The translations under genes and the position numbers were made by a program. A model generated the notes under the pieces. It was not told where the DNA came from. It did no database searches and worked only from the letters and a program-made list of their open reading frames with translations. From ZC4RG20 sp964518995 (GTDB lineage Bacteria > Pseudomonadota > Gammaproteobacteria > Steroidobacterales > Rariloculaceae), in contig CAZFJU010000138.1 in assembly GCA_964518995.1 (NCBI GenBank), positions 1 through 11,739 of the forward strand: 11,739 nucleotides of DNA, in the 5' to 3' direction. This document shows, in pieces, positions 1 to 8,036 of the stretch. The stretch's first letter is position 1, and each line of letters begins with the position of its first letter.

Positions 1-169
1 CCTCGGTGCGAATCTCGCCGACATGGCCGCTCGGCACGGGCAACTCGAGCATGGCCCGATCGCCCCCGATGGGCTCATCGGGACCGTCGAGAAGCCACGG
101 AATTAGCCACACAGCGAGCGCCGCAAGGACTACCGCACCGATGAGTCGTTCCTTCAAGCCCTGATCCAT
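1..169 (-). CDS. dedD: DedD/SPOR-family cell-division protein, N-terminal part
   Basis: Only the first 56 codons are in the window. They begin MDQGLKERLIGAVVLAALAV, followed by a hydrophobic stretch ending IPWLLDG. A short cytoplasmic LKERLIGA segment followed by one membrane helix (about residues 8-27) and IPxLLDG is the characteristic start of DedD-like proteins. In the family this anchor is followed by a periplasmic linker and a C-terminal SPOR domain that binds denuded peptidoglycan at the septum; that part is beyond the window edge, so the SPOR domain is inferred, not seen. The ATG lies 9 bases after the folC stop, so translation is probably coupled to folC. The position after folC is also the usual one for this gene in gammaproteobacteria, often with cvpA and purF next. 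No strong ribosome binding site is visible. Confidence 0.85.
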   Translation of the reverse strand, partial: MDQGLKERLIGAVVLAALAVWLIPWLLDGPDEPIGGDRAMLELPVPSGHVGEIRTE

Positions 170-178
170 CGCGGGTCG

Positions 179-1474
179 TTAGACGACTGCGGAAGGCGTC
201 GAGTATAGCCCAAGCGCCTCGAGCGCGGGCCCGACGGTGTAGAACGACCCGAATACGAGCACGCGCTCGCCGGGCCGCGCCTCCGCGGTGGCTGCGGCGC
301 ACGCCTCAGCGACCCCGGGATGCAAGACCGGCTGCCCCGCGCCGAGCCGCCGTAACACCTCCGTGATGGCTTCGAGCGGCGCGCCGCGCTCGCTGTCGGG
401 ACGAGCGATGTGCCAGCTCGCGACGATGGACGTGAACGGCGCGAGCACGCCTTCGAGATCTTTGTCTTCCATTGCGGCAAACACGGCGATGGTACGGCTT
501 GCGCGACCGCCTTCGACCGCCTGTCGCAGCGCGCGCGCAGCCGATGGGTTGTGCGCGACGTCGAAGACCCACTCCACCCCATCGCGGGCGTAGCGCTCGC
601 TGCGGCCGCGCAGCCGCGCGTTCGCGAGCCCGGCGCGAAGCGCGGCGATCGAGACCGGCAGCTCGCTCTGCAGCGCGTTGACCACGGCAACGCACGACGC
701 CATATTCGCGGCTTGCACGTCACCGCCGAATGCGACGATCGGCAACCCGTCGTAGCAGGTACCGTCGCTGCCCTCGTAGCGCCAGCCGACGTCGGCGCGA
801 ACGGGCCGGAAATCCCGGCCGATCGCCAGCAGCTCGGCGCCGATCGCTTCGGCATGCGCGGCGAGGCTCGCAGGAGCATCTGCATCACCGACCACGGCCG
901 GGCGGCCCGGGCGCATGATTCCGGCCTTTTCGTAGCCGATAGCCTCCCGGTCCGGGCCGAGCCACGCCGTGTGGTCCAAGTCGATGCTCGCAATCAGCGC
1001 GGCGTCGGCATCGAGCGCGTTGACCGCATCGAGCCGCCCGCCCATCCCGACCTCGAGCACGGCGATGTCCGCCCGCTGACGCGCGAAGTGCAGCAGCGCG
1101 GCCACCGCCGAGGCCTCGAAGTACGACAGCGTGACGGTACCGAGGCTGGCTTCGATGGCTTCGAACAGCTCGATGAGCTCTTGATCGGCCGCATCCCGGC
1201 CATCGAACCGGACGCGCTCGTTGAAGCGGACGAGATGCGGGGAAGTGAACGCGCCGACGCGATACCCGGCCGCGCGGTAGACGCTGTCGAGAATCGCGAC
1301 GCACGACCCCTTGCCATTCGTGCCGCCGACAGTGATGACTTTGTAGCCGGGCGGCCGCAAGCCAAGCTTATCGAGGATGACCCGGATGCGATCGAGGCTC
1401 ATGTCGATCTTCTTCGGATGAAGCGTCTCGAACCACGCGAGCCACTCCGCGAGCGAAGTGAAACCTTGAGGCAC
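179..1474 (-). CDS. folC: Bifunctional dihydrofolate synthase / folylpolyglutamate synthase
   Basis: This cytoplasmic Mur-ligase-type enzyme adds glutamate to dihydropteroate and then to tetrahydrofolates, using ATP. At 431 residues it is full length for the family. Visible signatures are HPKKIDMSLDRIR near residue 19, the ATP-binding loop GGTNGKGS at residues 50-57, TSPHL at 77-81, EVGMGGRLDAVNALD in the middle, and IDLDHTAWLG followed by EKAGI, which form the metal and substrate region. The C-terminal domain contains the typical VFDVAHNPSAAR segment. The start is a GTG (read MPQGFTSLAEW), chosen because it gives the usual N-terminus just before LAEWLAWFETLHP; no strong Shine-Dalgarno precedes it. 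It begins 23 bases after accD and ends 9 bases before dedD, which suggests shared transcription. Confidence 0.96.
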   Translation of the reverse strand: MPQGFTSLAEWLAWFETLHPKKIDMSLDRIRVILDKLGLRPPGYKVITVGGTNGKGSCVAILDSVYRAAGYRVGAFTSPHLVRFNERVRFDGRDAADQELIELFEAIEASLGTVTLSYFEASAVAALLHFARQRADIAVLEVGMGGRLDAVNALDADAALIASIDLDHTAWLGPDREAIGYEKAGIMRPGRPAVVGDADAPASLAAHAEAIGAELLAIGRDFRPVRADVGWRYEGSDGTCYDGLPIVAFGGDVQAANMASCVAVVNALQSELPVSIAALRAGLANARLRGRSERYARDGVEWVFDVAHNPSAARALRQAVEGGRASRTIAVFAAMEDKDLEGVLAPFTSIVASWHIARPDSERGAPLEAITEVLRRLGAGQPVLHPGVAEACAAATAEARPGERVLVFGSFYTVGPALEALGLYSTPSAVV

Positions 1475-1497
1475 TTGGGTTTTGCTCGGTAGGGTGA

Positions 1498-2379
1498 TCA
1501 GGCCGCGTCCGCCGCGGCCGGCGCGGGCCTCGGCAATTGCATGAGCTTGGCGAGCAGCGAGGCGATCTCGTCGCGCGCGTTACGCCGATCGACAATCATG
1601 TCGAGCGCGCCCTTGTCGAGCAGGAATTCCGCACGCTGAAAGCCGACGGGGAGCCTCTCCTTGACAGTTTGCTCGATCACACGCGGACCGGCGAAGCCGA
1701 TCAGCGAGCCGGGCTCGGCGATGTTGATGTCGCCAAGAAGGCCGACGCTGGCCGACACGCCGCCCATCGTCGGGTCCGTCATCACGGAAATATAGGGCAA
1801 CCTCGCCTCGGCGAGCGCGGCGAGCGCGGCGCTCGTCTTCGCCATCTGCAGCAGCGAGTACAGCGCCTCCTGCATGCGCGCACCGCCGGACGCGGAGAAG
1901 CAGATCATCGGCCGCTTGTGCTCGATGCAGTAGCTGACGCCGCGGACGAAGCGCTCGCCGACCACCGAGCCCATCGAGCCGCTGATGAAACGAAACTCGA
2001 AAGCGCCCGCCACGACCGGAATGCTCATCAGCGTGCCGGCCATGACGACCAGCGCGTCCCGCTCGTTGGTATCCTTTTGTGCTTGGCTCAGCCGATCGCG
2101 ATAGCGCTTCGAATCCTTGAACTTCAGCGGATCCAGCGGCTCGAGGTCGGCCGCGAGCTCCTCGCCGGAGTCAGGATCGAGGAACCACTCGAGCCGCTCA
2201 CGCGCACCGATCCTGAGGTGGTGATTGCACTTCGGGCAGACGTACAGGTTGCGCTCGAGCTCCGCGCGATAGAGCTGGCCGGAGCAACCGGAGCATTTGA
2301 CCCACAAGCCTTCCGGCACCGAGCGCTGCCGCTTCTCGGTGTTGATGCGGGAGGGCATCAGCTTGTCGAACCAGCTCAT
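1498..2379 (-). CDS. accD: Acetyl-CoA carboxylase carboxyltransferase subunit beta
   Basis: AccD pairs with AccA to move the carboxyl group from carboxy-biotin to acetyl-CoA, giving malonyl-CoA for fatty-acid synthesis in the cytoplasm. The 293-residue protein begins MSWFDKLMPSRI, the usual AccD start. It has a four-cysteine zinc ribbon with Cys29, Cys32, Cys48 and Cys51 (CSGC ... CPKC). The crotonase-like carboxyltransferase core follows, with FRFISGSMGSVVGERFVRG, the oxyanion-hole segment SASGGARMQEALYSLLQMAKTSAAL, the TDPTMGGVSAS segment, and GFAGPRVIEQTV. Length and motifs look intact. It lies 62 bases after truA and 23 bases before folC. In Pseudomonas and relatives trpF usually sits between truA and accD; here that space holds no gene. 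Confidence 0.98.
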   Translation of the reverse strand: MSWFDKLMPSRINTEKRQRSVPEGLWVKCSGCSGQLYRAELERNLYVCPKCNHHLRIGARERLEWFLDPDSGEELAADLEPLDPLKFKDSKRYRDRLSQAQKDTNERDALVVMAGTLMSIPVVAGAFEFRFISGSMGSVVGERFVRGVSYCIEHKRPMICFSASGGARMQEALYSLLQMAKTSAALAALAEARLPYISVMTDPTMGGVSASVGLLGDINIAEPGSLIGFAGPRVIEQTVKERLPVGFQRAEFLLDKGALDMIVDRRNARDEIASLLAKLMQLPRPAPAAADAA

Positions 2380-2433
2380 TTCTCAGCTCGTGCAACGTGT
2401 GGCGTTCGGGGCCGGCCATGATAGCTCAAACCA

Positions 2434-2450
2434 AACTGGAGTCAGAGCCC
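2434..2450 (-). repeat. Diverged copy of the GGGCTCTGAC repeat across the truA stop
   Basis: On the minus strand this reads GGGCTCTGACTCCAGTT. It matches the copy at 11657-11673 (GGGCTCTGACCCCAATT) at 15 of 17 positions, with an unbroken 10-base match. The TGA inside the repeat is the truA stop codon. The spacer that follows (to 2380) holds no gene. The match is seen directly; common origin with the right-edge copies is inference, and chance similarity is possible. Confidence 0.45.
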
Positions 2451-3242
2451 TTCGATTCCAGCGAGCCGCACGTCGCGGCGCGGCGCGGTCGGCAGCCCGA
2501 AACGTTCCGGATAGGCGACGTCGAGTAAAGTCAGCCCCTGTGCCGGCGCGGTCTGCGCCGCAAGGCGCCGGTCCCGCGCTGCCAGCAGCTCGCCGGCCCA
2601 CGCTGATGGCGCGCGGCCGGCGCCGACCTCGGCCAGCACGCCAACCAGGTTTCTGACCATGTGGTGCAGGAAAGCGTTCCCGGCGAACTCGAGCGCGACG
2701 AGACGGCCGTGGCGCGCGACGGAGACCGACAGCATCCGCCGCATCGGCGTACGGGACTGACAACCGGAGGCGCGAAACGACGAGAAATCGTTCTCACCGA
2801 GCCAGGCCACTGCCGCCGCGCTCATCGCCGGCAGGCGCAGCGGACCGCGCACCCTCCAGACGCGACGACGGAGCAGCGGCGAGTCGACGTCCGCTTCGAG
2901 CAGGAGATAGCGATACCGGCGCCACAGCGCGGAGCGCCGCGCATCGAAGTCGGCCGGCACGACGTGCGCCCATTGCACGCGCACGTCGTCGGGCAAGTTC
3001 GAATTGATGCCGAGCACCCACTGGCGCGCCGTCCGCGAGGCGCTCGAATCGAAATGCACGACCTGCTGCAGCGCATGGACGCCGGTATCCGTGCGCCCGG
3101 CGCCATGCACGACGACCGGCTCGTCCGCGACCCGGGACACGGCATCGGCCAGCACCGCCTGCACGCTGCGCTGGCCGCGCTGCGCCTGCCAGCCGAAAAA
3201 CGCGCTGCCGTCGTACTCGACTCCGAGTGCCGTTCTAGCCAT
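2442..3242 (-). CDS. truA: tRNA pseudouridine(38-40) synthase
   Basis: TruA isomerises uridines 38, 39 and 40 in the anticodon stem-loop of many tRNAs. The 266-residue product is close to the usual length. It begins with the typical LGVEYDGSAFFGWQ motif, then carries GAGRTDTGVHA, where Asp52 is the catalytic aspartate. Later family signatures include FDARRSALWRRYRYLL, NDFSSFRASGCQSRTPMR and FLHHMVRNLVGVL. The ATG gives the normal N-terminus; a GGGAG sequence lies 19 bases upstream, too far to be an ideal ribosome binding site. The gene follows fimV by 27 bases, the conserved gammaproteobacterial order. Its stop codon lies within a copy of a short repeat that also occurs at the right edge of the window (see the repeat entry), so the last few residues (GIEGL) may derive from that repeat. 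Confidence 0.97.
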   Translation of the reverse strand: MARTALGVEYDGSAFFGWQAQRGQRSVQAVLADAVSRVADEPVVVHGAGRTDTGVHALQQVVHFDSSASRTARQWVLGINSNLPDDVRVQWAHVVPADFDARRSALWRRYRYLLLEADVDSPLLRRRVWRVRGPLRLPAMSAAAVAWLGENDFSSFRASGCQSRTPMRRMLSVSVARHGRLVALEFAGNAFLHHMVRNLVGVLAEVGAGRAPSAWAGELLAARDRRLAAQTAPAQGLTLLDVAYPERFGLPTAPRRDVRLAGIEGL

Positions 3243-3269
3243 CGATGAAGCGCACGGCAGGCTCCCGGG

Positions 3270-6200
3270 TTAGCTCGCGATTGCGTCGATCAAGCTCTGT
3301 GCTTCGCGCCGCTGCCTGCTGTCGCCCTCGTCGAGCACCTCGTCGAGGATGCTGCGCGCACCCTCCGAGTCGCCCATGTCGATGTACGCGCGTGCGAGAT
3401 CGAGCTTCGTGCTGATTTCCGTCATCGAGTGCGGGTCGAGCACCTCGGCATCCTCGTCGGCCGTCTCGACATCGAGGTCGAGATCGATCCGCATCGCGTC
3501 GTCGTCGTCGGCAGCGAAGATTTCGTTCTTCCCGCTCGCGCGCGGCTGCTCCACGGTATCGCCGCTCGAGAACGCGCCGGCGAGATCATCGAGATCGAGA
3601 TCGAGATCCACTGCGACCTGCGGGGCGTTCGGCGGCAGCGACCGCAGCCACGACGTGCCGCCCGTGCCGGTCTCGCGACGCTCGATGACGCCCGCACCGC
3701 CTGCGGCCCCTCGACGATCGTCGAGGAACGCTGCGGCCATGGTCTCGAACGCCTCTTCGTCCTCGTCGGCGGTCTCGACGATTCGTGTCACGCCGCTAGC
3801 CGATAACAGATCGTCGTCAGCCGCAAGCTCAGCCTGCTCGCGAGTATCTCCGAACGAGCCGATGTCGGCGGGCAGACCTGACAGGTCTTCGACGCTGAAG
3901 CCGAGATCGTCCAGATCGATCTCTGCGGTCGGCTCGCCGCTGACCGAGGCGCCGCCACGATCGAGCGCCGGCATTTCGTTGGTCTCATCGCCGACCGCAT
4001 GCAGCATCCCGGAGCGCGAGCGCGGCGACTCGGTCGTCGGTGTCTCGACCCTCCGCGCATCCCGCGGCGATTCCATGGTCACGGCGTTGGGATCGTCGTC
4101 GAGCAACCCCTCGAGATCGAGATCGAGGTCTGCGTCGCCCGCGGGGTCGTCGATACCGAGCGCGCTGCGCCAGTCGCCGCCGAACGGTTGACCCTCGGAT
4201 TCGACGGTCGGTGACTCCTGCGTCGCGGCAAGGCTCTCGAGCTCGATGTCGGACGTGCCGAACGCGTCGTGCTGTAAGCGCGGCTCTTCGCGGGTACCGG
4301 TGTCGTCGTCCTCGTTGAACGCAAAGCCCGCTCGCGCGGTGTCGTTCTCGCCGAGCAGATCCGCGATGGCGCGCCCGGTGTCCTCGTCGTCGTCCTCCAA
4401 GAAGAGCGCTTCCTCGAGGCTCGCAGCCGTCTGCGCGCCGATGTCGAGAGCGTCGTCGCTCACGCCCGTGGCGCGGCCGACGCCGTAGTCGATGTCGAAG
4501 CCGGAAAGCTCGTCGTCGGTCGGCCCGAGCCGCTCACCGGTCGCTGCGAGATCGAAGTCGAGCCCGTCGACATCGGCCATCTGGGTCGGATCGTCGAATG
4601 ACAAGTCGAGCGCGAACGAGCCGCTGCTGCCTGCGAGGTCGAGGTCGACCGCCGCCGCGGCAGCGGCCGCCGACTCTGCGAACAGGGCGTCGTCCGGGCA
4701 CAGCTGCTTGCCCATGATCAGCACCGTGTCCCAGTCGCCGTCGCGGCTGCCGATTTCGGCATGAAGCTCGCGAGCGGCCGCGCGAAACGCGTCCTTGTTA
4801 CCCCAGACGAAGAACACCTCGAGCAGCTTCAGCTTGAGCTCGCGACGCGCCGGCTCGCTCGCGATCGCCTTCTGCACGAGCTCGGCGGCCTGGTCGTACA
4901 GGCCGTACGCCATGTGGAAATCGGCCTCGGCCAGAACGTCGCCCTGGTCGAGGTTGATCAACGTGTGGTTGGACAGCGTGTCCTCGATCTCCTCGGCCGC
5001 AGAGCGCGGTTGGGCAGCGGCGAGCGCGGCGGCCGCCGCTTCGGTCGACATCGCAAGCTCGTCGACGACCAGATTCTCCTCGACCTGCGGGCGCGAGCGG
5101 CGCATCGACTCGGGCGACTCGCCGACCACGACACCCTCTTCGGCTTCGAGCGCGTCCCAGCGACCGGTCAACTCATCGGTATCTTGGCGCTTGTTCCGCA
5201 GGTACCAGACGCCTGTCAGCAGCATGGCGCCAAGCCCGAGCCCGATCAGCAGCAGCGGGCTCCAGAGCGCGCCGAGCACCCGCTGGAGCAGTGACGGCTC
5301 GGCCGCGGGCGCAGTTGCGGCGGACGGCGCCGCCGCGGCACGTGGGGCCACAGCCGCAGCGGGCGCCGCGGCGGCGGCGACCGCGTCGGCTTCGACGACG
5401 CTCGCGTCGCTCTCGATGCCGAGCTCCTCGGACGCAAGCTCATCGGCGAACACGCGTTCGCTGGCGGGCGCCTCGAGTGCGACGCTTGGCGCGATGGCGC
5501 CAGACGGGCTCAGTGCCGGGGACGCCGGCAGCCCGTCGGCCCCGGCGAGACGCGCCTGCAGCGCTGCAAGGCTCTGATCGCGCAGCTGCAGCAGCCGTCG
5601 GCTCTCTTCGAGCTCGGTGCGCAGCGCGGCGACCTCACCCTCCAGCCGCGCCACCTCCGCAGCGCGCGATGCGCCGTTATCCGCCGCACTCGATGACACG
5701 GCCGCAGCACCGGGCGACGCCGCAGCAGCCGGCGCGGCGGCGACACTTTCGACCGACGGCGGCACGAGCCGCAGGCGCGGTTCGTCCGTCGGTGCGGCCG
5801 GCGTGGCCCCGACGGCTGGGCGCGACGCGGCGGCCGGCGCCTCGGCCTCGACGCGCGGGATTTCTGCGCGTCCGACGATCGCGGTGGCTTCGGCCGCCGT
5901 GCGCGCCATCGACAGCGAGCGGTCCGGAATCGTCAGCGTTGCGCCGCGCAGCAGCAGGTTCATGCTGCCGTCGAACGCGCCCGGATTCGCTTCGTAGAGC
6001 GCTACCATCATCTGATTCACGCTCACCCCGTCGGGGCGAACGCTCGAAGCAATGCTCCACAGCGATTCGGACGGTTGCACTGGGCCGTAGGCGCCGGTCG
6101 CAAGCGCATTCGGCGCGGCGGCGCTCGGCACCGCGGCGGCCGCCGGCTGCGCCGTGCCCGCGGCCTCCTGCGGCGCCCGCACGGACACCTCCGACGCCGC

Positions 6201-6650
6201 GGAAGGCGCTCCGGCGCTCGCCTGGCGGCCCTGCGGCTCGGCGCCGATCTCCGGCATGAAAATCGGCGGGTCGAGCAGCACGGTGTATTCGCGCAGCAGG
6301 CGACCGCTCGGCCAGGTCGCTTCGACTAGAAACGTCAGGAACGGATTCGCCATCGGCTGCCGTGATGTCACGGTGACGACGTAGACGCCTGCGGCATTGC
6401 GGCCGACGTCGAACGTCAGCGCGGAAAGCTCGGCGCTCAAATCGAGCTCGTAGCGCTCGAATGTCGCGCGGCTCGCCAGTGCGACCCGCAGGCCGTTCAA
6501 ATCTTCGGGCGTCACCGACAGCAGCTCGATCTCCGCCCGCAGCGGCTGATTGAGCGCCGAATGCAGCTGGATATCGCCGAGCCCCAGCGCCCAAGCGCCC
6601 ACCGGCGCCGCGAGCAGGAACGTCGCGCTCCACTGAGGCAGTGCTTTCAT
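3270..6650 (-). CDS. fimV: FimV-type polar/pilus assembly protein with LysM domain
   Basis: This large inner-membrane protein is known in Pseudomonas for type IV pilus assembly, twitching and polar localisation. The 1126-residue product has the full FimV layout. A signal peptide covers about residues 1-21 (ends AWA). The FimV N-terminal domain starts LGLGDIQLHSALNQPLRAEIEL at 22 and runs to about 128. A peptidoglycan-binding LysM domain (SESLWSIAS ... YEANPGAF ... LTIPD) covers about 188-243. Then come an Ala/Pro-rich linker, a coiled coil at about 328-370, one membrane helix at about 460-483, a TPR-like segment at about 572-652, a long acidic region to about 1070 with repeated DLDLDL motifs, and the conserved C-terminal cap (TEISTKLDLARAYIDMGDSEGARSILDEVL, split across about 1075-1110). 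The frame is open for 58 more codons upstream, but the internal ATG at 6650 has an ideal AGGAG and begins the signal peptide, so it was chosen. Confidence 0.96.
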   Translation of the reverse strand: MKALPQWSATFLLAAPVGAWALGLGDIQLHSALNQPLRAEIELLSVTPEDLNGLRVALASRATFERYELDLSAELSALTFDVGRNAAGVYVVTVTSRQPMANPFLTFLVEATWPSGRLLREYTVLLDPPIFMPEIGAEPQGRQASAGAPSAASEVSVRAPQEAAGTAQPAAAAVPSAAAPNALATGAYGPVQPSESLWSIASSVRPDGVSVNQMMVALYEANPGAFDGSMNLLLRGATLTIPDRSLSMARTAAEATAIVGRAEIPRVEAEAPAAASRPAVGATPAAPTDEPRLRLVPPSVESVAAAPAAAASPGAAAVSSSAADNGASRAAEVARLEGEVAALRTELEESRRLLQLRDQSLAALQARLAGADGLPASPALSPSGAIAPSVALEAPASERVFADELASEELGIESDASVVEADAVAAAAAPAAAVAPRAAAAPSAATAPAAEPSLLQRVLGALWSPLLLIGLGLGAMLLTGVWYLRNKRQDTDELTGRWDALEAEEGVVVGESPESMRRSRPQVEENLVVDELAMSTEAAAAALAAAQPRSAAEEIEDTLSNHTLINLDQGDVLAEADFHMAYGLYDQAAELVQKAIASEPARRELKLKLLEVFFVWGNKDAFRAAARELHAEIGSRDGDWDTVLIMGKQLCPDDALFAESAAAAAAAVDLDLAGSSGSFALDLSFDDPTQMADVDGLDFDLAATGERLGPTDDELSGFDIDYGVGRATGVSDDALDIGAQTAASLEEALFLEDDDEDTGRAIADLLGENDTARAGFAFNEDDDTGTREEPRLQHDAFGTSDIELESLAATQESPTVESEGQPFGGDWRSALGIDDPAGDADLDLDLEGLLDDDPNAVTMESPRDARRVETPTTESPRSRSGMLHAVGDETNEMPALDRGGASVSGEPTAEIDLDDLGFSVEDLSGLPADIGSFGDTREQAELAADDDLLSASGVTRIVETADEDEEAFETMAAAFLDDRRGAAGGAGVIERRETGTGGTSWLRSLPPNAPQVAVDLDLDLDDLAGAFSSGDTVEQPRASGKNEIFAADDDDAMRIDLDLDVETADEDAEVLDPHSMTEISTKLDLARAYIDMGDSEGARSILDEVLDEGDSRQRREAQSLIDAIAS

Positions 6651-6655
6651 CGAAA

Positions 6656-6660
6656 CTCCT
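6656..6660 (-). promoter_or_regulatory. Ribosome binding site of fimV
   Basis: On the minus strand AGGAG is followed by five bases (TTTCG) and then the ATG at 6650. It is the clearest Shine-Dalgarno in the window. It decides the fimV start against the upstream in-frame ATG at 6824, because the protein from 6650 begins directly with a signal peptide. Confidence 0.85.
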
Positions 6661-6842
6661 GGCGACCTCCGCCGCCCAAGCGCGGACGGCGCGTCGTACG
6701 CCGAGGAAGCCCCCTGAGACTCCGCGGGCGGAAGGGATATCGCATTGCCCGCTTCGCCTACATTCTGGACATTCGCGCGCTTTACCGGCGAGCTTTCTCG
6801 ACGAGTGCCCGGCATTGACTTCACCTGTTCAGTGGAAAGCCG

Positions 6843-6889
6843 AGAGCCGATTCGCCGGCCCTATCAGGCCCGACCCCGTTATCGGCTCT
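6843..6889. repeat. Inverted repeat in the fimV upstream region
   Basis: AGAGCCGAT at 6843-6851 is repeated as its exact reverse complement ATCGGCTCT at 6881-6889, separated by 29 bases. The interior contains two GGCC blocks (6857-6860 and 6867-6870) that could form a small inner stem. Transcribed from the minus strand this would be a hairpin in the fimV leader or downstream of aroC. There is no T-run after it, so it is a poor intrinsic terminator. It could instead be an operator or a leader structure; the role is not known. Confidence 0.5.
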
Positions 6890-6972
6890 AACGGCTGCGG
6901 AATTTAACAATTTGAAGTCGCTGCCGACTGTGATTTCCGTTCGAGTTCGACGGATCGGCCGAGCGCGCTGGG

Positions 6973-8031
6973 CTAACCGTTTTGCGCTTTGTGTCGCAGG
7001 TAGTGATCCATGAGCGTCAGCGCGAGCATCGCCTCGGCGATCGGCGTGGCCCGCAGCCCGACGCACGGATCGTGCCGACCGGTGGTCACCACCTCGACCG
7101 GACGTCCATCGAGGTCGATCGTACGCCCCGGGACCTGGATGCTCGAGGTCGGTTTCAGGGCAAGACTGACGAAAATGTCCTGCCCGCTCGAGATTCCGCC
7201 AAGCGTGCCGCCGGCCGAGTTCTTCGTGAACCCCGTGGGCGTCAGCTCGTCGCGATGCTCGCTGCCGCGTTGGCGAACACTCCCGAACCCGTCGCCGATC
7301 TCGACGCCCTTGACTGCATTGATGCTCATCATGCCGTGCGCGATCGCCGCATCGAGCTTGTCGAACACCGGCTCGCCGAGGCCCGCCGGAACGCCGCTCG
7401 CGATGACGTTCACCCGCGCGCCGACCGAGTCGCCGTCGCGGCGCAGCTGCGTCATGAACGCTTCGAGCTCCGCGACCCGGGACGGGTCCGGACAGAAGAA
7501 CGGGTTGTCGTCGACGCCGTCGATATCCACGGGCTCGAGGTCGAGCGGGCCGAGCGCGGCAAGATAGCCCTTGATCGTGATGCCGACGCGCTCTTGCAGA
7601 TACTTTCGCGCGATGGCCCCGGCCGCCACGCGCATGGTGGTCTCGCGCGCGGACGAACGACCGCCGCCGCGATAGTCCCGGAGTCCGTATTTCTTGTGGT
7701 AGGTATAATCCGCGTGACCCGGCCGAAAACGATCCTTGATCTTGTCGTAGTCGCGCGTTCTTTGGTCGACGTTCTCGACCAGCAGGCCGATCGAGGTTCC
7801 GGTCGTCACGCCCTCGAATACGCCGGAGAGAATCTTCACCGCGTCGGGCTCGCGGCGCTGCGTGACGAAGCGGGATTTGCCAGGGCGCCGCCGCTCGAGC
7901 TCGTGCTGAATGTCCTGCTCGGCGAGCGCAAGACCGGGTGGGCAGCCGTCCACGACGCAGCCGAGCGCGGGCCCGTGGCTCTCGCCGAAGGTCGTCACGG
8001 TAAAGATCTGCCCGAAGGTGTTGCCAGCCAT
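6973..8031 (-). CDS. aroC: Chorismate synthase
   Basis: AroC converts 5-enolpyruvylshikimate 3-phosphate to chorismate, the last common step of aromatic biosynthesis, and needs reduced FMN. The 352-residue product is full length. It starts MAGNTFGQIFTVTTFGESHG, with catalytic His19 in GESHG and a second conserved histidine (His106) in RPGHADYTYHKKYG. DYRGGGRSSARET lies at 119-131, and TKNSAGGTLGGISSGQDI lies in the C-terminal half. The frame stays open for 189 codons upstream, but that part overlaps prmB and has no homology to chorismate synthase; the ATG at 8031 gives the standard N-terminus. The start lies only 5 bases after the prmB stop, so the two are almost certainly co-transcribed, as in Escherichia coli. 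Confidence 0.98.
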   Translation of the reverse strand: MAGNTFGQIFTVTTFGESHGPALGCVVDGCPPGLALAEQDIQHELERRRPGKSRFVTQRREPDAVKILSGVFEGVTTGTSIGLLVENVDQRTRDYDKIKDRFRPGHADYTYHKKYGLRDYRGGGRSSARETTMRVAAGAIARKYLQERVGITIKGYLAALGPLDLEPVDIDGVDDNPFFCPDPSRVAELEAFMTQLRRDGDSVGARVNVIASGVPAGLGEPVFDKLDAAIAHGMMSINAVKGVEIGDGFGSVRQRGSEHRDELTPTGFTKNSAGGTLGGISSGQDIFVSLALKPTSSIQVPGRTIDLDGRPVEVVTTGRHDPCVGLRATPIAEAMLALTLMDHYLRHKAQNG

Positions 8032-8036
8032 CGCGT

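Larger units (their letters stand above)
6651..6972. other. Intergenic region between aroC and fimV
   Basis: This 322-base stretch separates the prmB-aroC pair from the fimV operon and should hold the fimV promoter on the minus strand. I see no convincing -35/-10 pair. Its most AT-rich part (about 6898-6915, minus-strand TTCAAATTGTTAAATTCC) is the best place for a promoter, which would leave a leader of roughly 200 bases or more. An inverted repeat lies at 6843-6889 (separate entry). No hairpin followed by a T-run, as expected for an intrinsic terminator of aroC, is evident. Reading frames crossing it are extensions of the fimV frame or short and unsupported, so I call no gene here. Confidence 0.6.

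Noticed and set aside
410..1492. Long plus-strand open frame opposite folC (360 codons).
   Set aside because: It is a GC-rich antisense shadow of folC with low-complexity Arg/Ala/Asp composition and no recognisable domain.
4795..6259. Long plus-strand Ser/Ala- and Arg/Pro-rich open frames opposite fimV.
   Set aside because: Their composition follows from the Ala/Glu/Asp-rich fimV codons. No start signals or domains support them.
6651..6824. A 58-codon in-frame extension of FimV beginning at 6824.
   Set aside because: It would put a signal peptide in the interior of the protein, and the ATG at 6650 has a perfect AGGAG at the right distance.
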